From assembly GCA_947468255.1 (NCBI GenBank), contig CANIMM010000174.1:1-6809 (forward strand): 6,809 bases of DNA. Reading direction: 5' to 3'. Below are positions 1 through 3,861 of the stretch, one piece after another (positions within the stretch are counted from its first letter, which is position 1; every line of letters begins with the position of its first letter). The notes beneath the pieces are model-generated. The model made no database searches. It was not told the origin of the DNA and saw only the letters and a list, made by a program, of their open reading frames with translations. The position numbers were made by a program, and so were the translations under genes. This DNA comes from Chitinophagaceae bacterium. Its GTDB lineage: Bacteria > Bacteroidota > Bacteroidia > Chitinophagales > Chitinophagaceae.

Positions 1-176
1 CAAATAGCGCTACTATTATAGTTTACAGCCATGCTGTTATTCGACATATTGGGTATGCTACCAACACTACTCATAATAAAGGCCCCAGGTACAGTTTGGG
101 AATGTACGCTTTGAATGGCAGCCAATAGTAACAATAAGGTTGTTACATAAAAAGGGAATTTTCTGCTAACTTTCAT
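1..176 (-). CDS. Secreted protein of unknown function, N-terminal fragment (cut by the left window edge)
   Basis: Reading leftward from an ATG at 176-174, the frame stays open for 58 codons to the window edge. It begins MKVSRKFPFYVTTLLLLLAA and continues IQSVHSQTVPGAFIMSS, which is a clear Sec signal peptide: a basic start, a Leu-rich core and a cleavage site near HS-Q, with Gln as the likely first mature residue. The mature start is rich in Ser, Asn, Met and Gly and matches no family I recognise. The start codon lies one base after the stop of the upstream lipoprotein gene (TAACATG), so the two are almost certainly co-transcribed and probably translationally coupled. It would be the fourth gene of the minus-strand envelope operon. 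A PorP/SprF partner was considered because an OmpA gene is nearby, but its usual N-terminal pattern is not visible. The signal peptide call is firm; the function is unknown. Confidence 0.75.
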   Translation of the reverse strand, partial: MKVSRKFPFYVTTLLLLLAAIQSVHSQTVPGAFIMSSVGSIPNMSNNSMAVNYNSSAI

Positions 177-177
177 G

Positions 178-600
178 TTACTTAATACTATAAAAAAGTG
201 TTACTTTACTCGTTTGACCAGATGGTGTATAAGACAATACCATCTTTTTTTCTCCTATTGTCTCAATCGTATGGGTGTAGGTAATACTATTCATATTTAC
301 CGTTTTAGCAGTTACATTGATTTGTAATTTACCATTGAGTTCTTCAATGCTGTATGTGCCTACTAAACCATCGGAGTCCTCCGTAGTTTTGTCTTTTAAA
401 AATTTAATATAATAAGCATTGGAACTAATATAAGTATTGGTAACACTATCATTTTGTTCATAGTTTAAATACCAAATTTTATCAGCCAACATTTCTAAAG
501 TCAAATCAGTTTTAGAATTGGTCGTATCTTTTTTGCAACTAAGAAACAGTACCAACAAGGATGCTAAGGAGATGAAAGAAAACAGCTTTAGGCTTTTCAT
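178..600 (-). CDS. Lipocalin-like outer-membrane/periplasmic lipoprotein
   Basis: This 140-residue protein starts with a lipoprotein signal peptide: basic MKSLK, a hydrophobic stretch to about residue 20, then FLSC with the lipidated Cys at 22. The mature N-terminus is KKD plus a Ser/Thr/Asn-rich tether, common in Bacteroidota lipoproteins. The rest is predicted to be mostly beta: W43 in an L..KIWYLNYE opening strand, YYIKFLKD (63-70), GTYSIEELNGKLQI (81-94), a TYTHTIETIG strand (107-116), KMVLSY (119-124) and VTLFYSI near the end. The opening L..K.W strand and regular hairpins resemble the small lipocalin-like domains common in this phylum, which are often extracytoplasmic proteins of unknown ligand. 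That family call is inference from pattern, not a search. The start is ATG, 11 bases after the stop of the barrel gene upstream; the stop is one base before the next ATG, so it is an internal operon gene. Confidence 0.85.
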   Translation of the reverse strand: MKSLKLFSFISLASLLVLFLSCKKDTTNSKTDLTLEMLADKIWYLNYEQNDSVTNTYISSNAYYIKFLKDKTTEDSDGLVGTYSIEELNGKLQINVTAKTVNMNSITYTHTIETIGEKKMVLSYTPSGQTSKVTLFYSIK

Positions 601-611
601 AATAAATGTTT

Positions 612-1361
612 TTAGAATAAATCTTTTGCTTTAATAGAGATTCCCACTTCAAATCGACTCAACCTTACCGGGATATCTGGATTAAATATTTCTTGCCCTA
701 ATTTATAGTGCGCAAATAAAATATAATACCCATTATTGTCAAACTCAGCTCCAAGATCTCCATTTACAAAGGCGCTCCTTCCTGAGTTATTCACCAAACT
801 ATGGCTGCTGAAATTGGAAATGCGGTAATCAAAACTTGGACCTAGGATTAAATAAAGCTTGTGCTTAACACCATTGGCCAAAATTGGTTTGATATGAGCT
901 GCAATGCTTACAGTCGTTATTTGATTATCCGCTTTATAATGTGTAAATTTTCCAACAAACGGGGCTACTGAATATTTGTTTAAATAATTATTACCCGCAA
1001 TTATCCTGTTCAATGAAAGGATAATTCCGAAATGCCGTTTTTTCTTTGTTGTTCTATCTATGCTGAATCCACCGGTATATCCTGATTTATATGAATTGCT
1101 ATTTACTTCATCATAAATATAATTGAAGGATCCGTCAATAGATTTGTCATCAATTTGCTGGTTGGACAAACTCATTGAACCAAACAAAGACAATTCTGTT
1201 TTACCTCGCTGATCTATTTTTGTCACCGGTTTTACCGCAACTGGAGGAACTAAAGGAGCAATATCCTTTTTTTTGGGAACATTCGTTTGACTATAAACGG
1301 CTGTTTGAAAAAAAAGAATAAAAATCGCAAGGATTTTTAAAAATAAAAATGGTTTTTTCAC
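612..1361 (-). CDS. Small outer-membrane beta-barrel protein, GTG start
   Basis: This 249-residue protein has a signal peptide at 1-24 (MKKPFLFLKILA..., cleavage near VYS-Q25). A Pro/Val/Lys linker follows at about 29-50 (KKKDIAPLVPPVAVKPVTK). After that come alternating amphipathic strands: 55-66, 95-104, 109-120, 149-160 (TTVSIAAHIKPI), 168-181 (KLYLILGPSFDYRI), 196-208, 212-222 and 235-249. It ends in Phe (KAKDLF), the usual C-terminal aromatic of outer-membrane barrels recognised by the BAM machinery. About eight strands would fit a small OmpW/OmpX-sized barrel; the specific family is not identified. The start codon is GTG (complement of CAC at 1359-1361). No in-frame ATG lies between it and the upstream in-frame stop, so GTG is the only standard start that keeps the whole signal peptide. 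The gene follows the OmpA gene after 95 bases with no obvious promoter of its own and is probably co-transcribed with it. Confidence 0.85.
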   Translation of the reverse strand: MKKPFLFLKILAIFILFFQTAVYSQTNVPKKKDIAPLVPPVAVKPVTKIDQRGKTELSLFGSMSLSNQQIDDKSIDGSFNYIYDEVNSNSYKSGYTGGFSIDRTTKKKRHFGIILSLNRIIAGNNYLNKYSVAPFVGKFTHYKADNQITTVSIAAHIKPILANGVKHKLYLILGPSFDYRISNFSSHSLVNNSGRSAFVNGDLGAEFDNNGYYILFAHYKLGQEIFNPDIPVRLSRFEVGISIKAKDLF

Positions 1362-1400
1362 AAGTGTAATTTTAAACTTTACTTTTTATCGGACAGTTGA

Positions 1401-1419
1401 AATAAATGGTTGATTTATT
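1401..1419. repeat. 7-bp perfect inverted repeat between the OmpA and barrel genes
   Basis: AATAAAT (1401-1407) and ATTTATT (1413-1419) are perfectly complementary around a 5-base GGTTG loop, in the 95-base spacer of the minus-strand operon. The stem is entirely A/T and no T-run follows on the minus strand, so it is too weak for a standalone terminator. It could be a minor mRNA processing or attenuation hairpin, or chance in A+T-rich DNA. Confidence 0.3.
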
Positions 1420-1456
1420 GTATTAACGAAACACTATTTCAAGTTTTTGTCAACAT

Positions 1457-2260
1457 CTATTTCTTAATTATATTTTTGTCCAAACTCATCACCTTATCGA
1501 AAGTTGGTAAAAATATAATTCTAATACGACGGTTTTTTAGTCGTCCCTCTTTAGTTGTATTATCTTCAACAGGATCATACTGGCTTCGACCTGCAGCAAT
1601 AATTCGCTTTGGGTCAATTTTATAATTCGATTCCAATATCCTTGCTACAGCAGTAGCTCGGTTCACACTCAGCGACCAGTTATCATTGGTTATTTTACCC
1701 TTCACTGATTTATTATCAGTATGGCCTTCAATCATAAAATTTAACTCAGGCTGCGCTTTTAACAAATTAGCAATACTGGTAAGCACTGGTTGGGATTCTT
1801 TAGTGAGGGCGAAGCTGCCGCTATTAAATAAAATATAATCTGAAATATCTACAAACACGACTCCTTTTTTAAGGTAAATCTCCGCATCAGCATCCGTGTG
1901 CTTCTTAATATCTTTTTTGAATTCTGATAACCAAGAATTTACATTGTTCACTTTTTTAAGGTTCCCAGAATCTTTTTTGTTTATCAAAGAATTTCCAGCT
2001 GCCATTTGGTATAAGAGAATGTCTGCATCATTAAGTCCTGGAGGCATGATAGCAAGATCCCGGTAATAAATTACACTGTCTTTTAATGCCTTTTCGCTAA
2101 TTTGGAATCTAGACAAACTGTCATTTAAGCTAATCGTTAAACTATCATTTATACTAGTTAACTGCTTGTTTTGCTCTAATGCTTTACTTAGTTTTCCTGC
2201 TGGTATACAAGAAGCTAGGGAAAACACCAATTGGATTATAAACAAATATTTTTTCATCAT
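1457..2260 (-). CDS. OmpA-family peptidoglycan-binding lipoprotein
   Basis: This 267-residue protein anchors the outer membrane to the cell wall. The lipoprotein signal is MMKKYLFIIQLVFSLASC, with lipobox L-A-S-C and lipidated Cys18. Residues about 22-70 are charged and Ser/Leu-rich and probably helical or coiled-coil. A linker follows, then a C-terminal OmpA domain (PF00691-like) at about 134-250. That domain shows VFVDISDYILF, EGHTDN (178-183), NWSLSVNRA (194-202), GRSQYDP (224-230) and GRLKNRRI (239-246). In this family the Asp of the HTD motif (D182) and the Arg of LSxxRA (R201) bind the diaminopimelate of peptidoglycan, and both are present. A longer reading from a TTG at 2299 adds 13 residues ahead of the signal peptide. 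I reject it because the ATG pair at 2260/2257 places the signal correctly and lies about 40 bases after the predicted transcript start. The stop is TAG. It is shorter than T9SS PorE-type proteins and lacks their TPR and propeller domains. It is the first gene of the operon. Confidence 0.93.
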   Translation of the reverse strand: MMKKYLFIIQLVFSLASCIPAGKLSKALEQNKQLTSINDSLTISLNDSLSRFQISEKALKDSVIYYRDLAIMPPGLNDADILLYQMAAGNSLINKKDSGNLKKVNNVNSWLSEFKKDIKKHTDADAEIYLKKGVVFVDISDYILFNSGSFALTKESQPVLTSIANLLKAQPELNFMIEGHTDNKSVKGKITNDNWSLSVNRATAVARILESNYKIDPKRIIAAGRSQYDPVEDNTTKEGRLKNRRIRIIFLPTFDKVMSLDKNIIKK

Positions 2261-2307
2261 TGGATTATATAAATGCTTGATTAAAACATTTATTTTCAAT
2301 TGAATTA

Positions 2308-2335
2308 CATAGATAACCTTGTAAAATAATTACAA
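2308..2335 (-). promoter_or_regulatory. Candidate Bacteroidota-type promoter for the OmpA-led operon
   Basis: On the minus strand, TTG (2335-2333) is followed after 17 bases by TATCTATG (2315-2308). This is one mismatch from the TAnnTTTG -7 element used by the primary sigma factor of Bacteroidota. Transcription would start near 2301-2303, giving a leader of about 40 nt before the ATG at 2260. The short leader also argues against the TTG start at 2299. The spacing is acceptable, but the -33 element is minimal. Confidence 0.4.
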
Positions 2336-2794
2336 CGATACTTTCTACATCTTACCGAATTAAATTAAATGAAATATGTTTTGGACATGCACTTTCCAAA
2401 GTAGAATTATAAGTTCTTTAAAACTTATGTTACCTAGGAAATTGGATTTTTTTTTAATATTGTGCAAATATGAATGTTTTTTTATAAATAAAATAAATAT
2501 ATTCAAAAAGTTTTGGAATATTAATTGCTGGATTTTGTTTAACTTAAAGTGTATTTTTAAAATTATAAATAAAGCAATTGTATAACTTACATAATAATAG
2601 ATCAATGAATTAAAATAATTAACCGCTGTTTTTGATTAAAAGTTAATATCAGAAAATATCGCGTCTTTTGTATTAACCTCACGCTCCTCTTTCAATTATT
2701 GACTCATAAAATAATGAATCAAAATATAAGTATTAATGATTCAAGTGAAAGTTTTGGTGATTTTTTGAATTTTGTCCGCTTCGCAAAAGGGCAT
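2336..2794. other. A+T-rich intergenic region without a convincing gene
   Basis: This stretch separates the OmpA operon promoter from the tRNA-His terminator. It is extremely A+T-rich, with homopolymer T runs (for example around 2447-2455). ORFs that can be drawn on both strands near 2360-2605 encode only Phe/Ile/Lys/Asn-rich low-complexity sequence and start without a promoter or signal peptide, so they are not called. Recognisable structure is limited to a perfect 7-bp hairpin, ATAAGTT (2409-2415) with AACTTAT (2422-2428), and to the dyad and short ORF listed separately between 2699 and 2818. No tRNA, riboswitch core or insertion-sequence end was recognised. Confidence 0.6.
2699..2744. promoter_or_regulatory. 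Operator-like dyad with a third half-site
   Basis: TTGACTCAT (2699-2707) and ATGAATCAA (2714-2722) form an inverted repeat that pairs at 8 of 9 positions around a 6-base AAAATA loop. A third copy, ATGATTCAA (2736-2744), follows in direct orientation, 22 bp after the second. Such clustered half-sites are typical of transcription-factor sites, but the surrounding DNA is so A/T-rich that chance is a serious alternative. No regulator gene lies in the window. Confidence 0.25.
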
Positions 2795-2818
2795 AAAAAA
2801 ACCGAAACCTCTTTTTAA
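2714..2818 (+). CDS. Doubtful 34-residue ORF upstream of tRNA-His
   Basis: An ATG at 2714 opens 34 codons beginning MNQNISINDSSESFGDFLNF and ending in a basic VRFAKGHKKTETSF before TAA at 2816-2818. Its composition is more protein-like (acidic front, basic tail) than the surrounding Phe/Ile/Lys low complexity. Against it, the ORF runs through the left arm of the tRNA-His terminator, no good promoter is visible, and the start codon sits in the right arm of a dyad. It has no recognised homologue. It may be chance, a small peptide gene or a remnant of a longer gene. Confidence 0.15.
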   Translation: MNQNISINDSSESFGDFLNFVRFAKGHKKTETSF

Positions 2819-2831
2819 TGGGGTTTCGGTT
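2795..2831 (-). terminator. Intrinsic terminator of the tRNA-His gene
   Basis: On the minus strand, AACCGAAACC (2831-2822) and GGTTTCGGTT (2809-2800) form a perfect 10-bp stem with a 12-base loop. The transcript then runs into a U-tract from the A-run at 2795-2801. The first base of the stem is the final A of the tRNA's CCA, so termination sits directly against the tRNA 3' end and little trailer is left for processing. Confidence 0.9.
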
Positions 2832-2833
2832 GG

Positions 2834-2908
2834 GGTAATCGAGGGGGCTCGAACCCCCGACCCTCAGAATCACAATCTGATGCTCTAACCAACTGAGCTA
2901 CGACTACC
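2834..2908 (-). tRNA. tRNA-His (anticodon GTG)
   Basis: The minus strand folds into a complete cloverleaf. The acceptor stem is GTAGTCG with CGATTAC (one G-U). The D-arm is GCTC/GAGC with an AGTTGGTTA loop. The anticodon stem is TCAGA/TCTGA with loop TTGTGAT, giving anticodon GTG. The variable loop is GGGTC. The T-arm is GGGGG/CCCCT with loop TTCGAGC. An extra G precedes position 1 and faces discriminator C73, the G-1:C73 pair that histidyl-tRNA synthetase requires and that is unique to tRNA-His. The span covers G-1 to C73; CCA is encoded next at 2833-2831. It has its own promoter and terminator, so it forms a single-gene unit. Confidence 0.98.
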
Positions 2909-2925
2909 GTTTTTTTATTGGATTG

Positions 2926-2957
2926 CAAAAATAGCAAAAAACAGTTCCTTAACAAAA
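2926..2957 (-). promoter_or_regulatory. Promoter of tRNA-His, near-consensus Bacteroidota type
   Basis: On the minus strand, TTTTG (2957-2953) is followed after exactly 19 bases by TATTTTTG (2933-2926), a perfect match to the TAnnTTTG -7 element. Transcription would start near 2919-2921, about 11-13 nt before the tRNA 5' end (G-1 at 2908). The site occupies the DNA just upstream of the divergent DUF445 gene. Confidence 0.8.
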
Positions 2958-3007
2958 TTACATTCGAAATTATTATTAATTGTGTTTCTTTGTACTATAA
3001 AATTGAT

Positions 3008-3616
3008 ATGAATAGTACAGCAATAATCATGACCATACTGCTTTCAGCCTTCACCGGCTGGATTACCACCTGGGTAGCAATTAAAATGCTTTTTCATCCT
3101 AGAAACCCCATAAAGATTGCTGGTTTCACTATTCAGGGCATTTTTCCAAAAAACCAGCTGCTAATTGCACAAAAACTCGGTCAGGTGGTGAGTAAGGAAC
3201 TACTTTCATTTAGCGAAATTGAGGCAAAAGTTACCAATCCAGCAAATTTGCAAAAATTGAGGCCAGATATTGAAGCGCATATTGATCATTTTCTCCGCAA
3301 TAAATTAAAGGATGTATTTCCCATGCTTTCAATGCTAATAGGAGATAAAACAATTAACCAGCTTAAAGAGGCATTTTTACAAGAATTGGAGTCCCTATTC
3401 CCGGTTTTAATGAAAAACTATATGAATAAGATCCAAGAAGACCTAGATCTTGAAAAAATTGTCACAGAAAAAGTAGCCCACTTCTCATCCGGCAAACTGG
3501 AGGATATCTTAAACCAAATCACTAAAAAAGAATTTAAATTCCTAGAAATCATTGGTGGCATATTTGGTCTCATGATTGGAATTGCAGAAGTTTTGGTTGC
3601 ATATCTTACCAAATAA
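3008..3616 (+). CDS. DUF445 family membrane protein
   Basis: This 202-residue protein belongs to the DUF445 (YheB-like) family of membrane proteins, whose biochemical role is unknown. The N-terminal membrane segment (about 4-28) carries the family signature: GWITTWVAIKMLFHPRNP (17-34), then IAGFTIQGIFPKNQ (37-50). A charged, helical middle (about 55-170) probably faces away from the membrane. The C-terminus repeats the family pattern EFKFLEIIGGIFG (175-187), followed by a second membrane segment to the end. Both termini are intact and the length fits short family members. The frame extends upstream to a TTG at 2918, but that version would add a hydrophilic leader overlapping the tRNA-His promoter, so ATG at 3008 is chosen. 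TTTCTTTG at 2985-2992 is one mismatch from a -7 element, but no TTG sits at the right distance. The gene is divergent from tRNA-His and is probably monocistronic, since the next gene is 245 bases away. Confidence 0.92.
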   Translation: MNSTAIIMTILLSAFTGWITTWVAIKMLFHPRNPIKIAGFTIQGIFPKNQLLIAQKLGQVVSKELLSFSEIEAKVTNPANLQKLRPDIEAHIDHFLRNKLKDVFPMLSMLIGDKTINQLKEAFLQELESLFPVLMKNYMNKIQEDLDLEKIVTEKVAHFSSGKLEDILNQITKKEFKFLEIIGGIFGLMIGIAEVLVAYLTK

Positions 3617-3753
3617 GCCTCCTTTTTATTTTAAGGCAAGTGATTGACCCAATTGAAAATTTTCATTTTTCCTAATTATTCATTCAATAGTTTATGCTAA
3701 AGATGAACCTCACCCAACCTTTTCATTATTTAACATTTCATTTTCATCCTCAA

Positions 3754-3794
3754 TTATCAATTTTCTCAATGCTATTCTACCGCTTATCAATTTT
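3754..3794. repeat. 11-bp direct repeat upstream of the receptor gene
   Basis: TTATCAATTTT occurs at 3754-3764 and again at 3784-3794. The start-to-start distance is 30 bp, close to three helical turns, so both copies would face the same side of the DNA. It lies 68-108 bases before the receptor ATG, in a gap that also repeats TTTTCAT-like strings. It could bind a regulator of the receptor gene or be chance in a low-complexity leader. The only -7-like string nearby, GAACTTTG at 3822-3829, has one mismatch and lacks a properly spaced -33 element. Confidence 0.3.
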
Positions 3795-3861
3795 AAGGTA
3801 AATATGTTGAAATTAATAAGAGAACTTTGCAAATTCAACTCAACCAAAACTTACATTTTCA

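Noticed and set aside
1410..1625. Plus-strand 71-codon ORF
   Set aside because: It lies antisense to the well-supported OmpA C-terminal domain and has no recognisable protein features.
1457..2299. Longer OmpA-lipoprotein start at TTG 2299
   Set aside because: It puts 13 extra residues in front of a complete lipoprotein signal peptide and would begin almost at the predicted transcript start.
2360..2605. Minus-strand 81-codon and overlapping plus-strand 69-codon (2376-2585) ORFs in the A+T-rich gap
   Set aside because: Both translate into Phe/Ile/Lys/Asn low complexity, overlap each other on opposite strands and lack promoters or signal peptides. They are composition artefacts.
2831..2908. 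tRNA-His as an integration (att) site
   Set aside because: No integrase gene, no repeated tRNA 3' segment and no mobile-element genes are present in the window.
2918..3007. N-terminal extension of the DUF445 protein from TTG 2918
   Set aside because: The hydrophilic extension overlaps the tRNA-His promoter, and the family signature begins right after the ATG at 3008.
3418..3612. Minus-strand ORF under the DUF445 gene
   Set aside because: It is antisense to a recognised family protein and has no features of its own.
3604..3645. Possible terminator after the DUF445 gene (GCCT...AGGC flanking a T-rich stretch)
   Set aside because: Only four base pairs form and no T-run follows the right arm.
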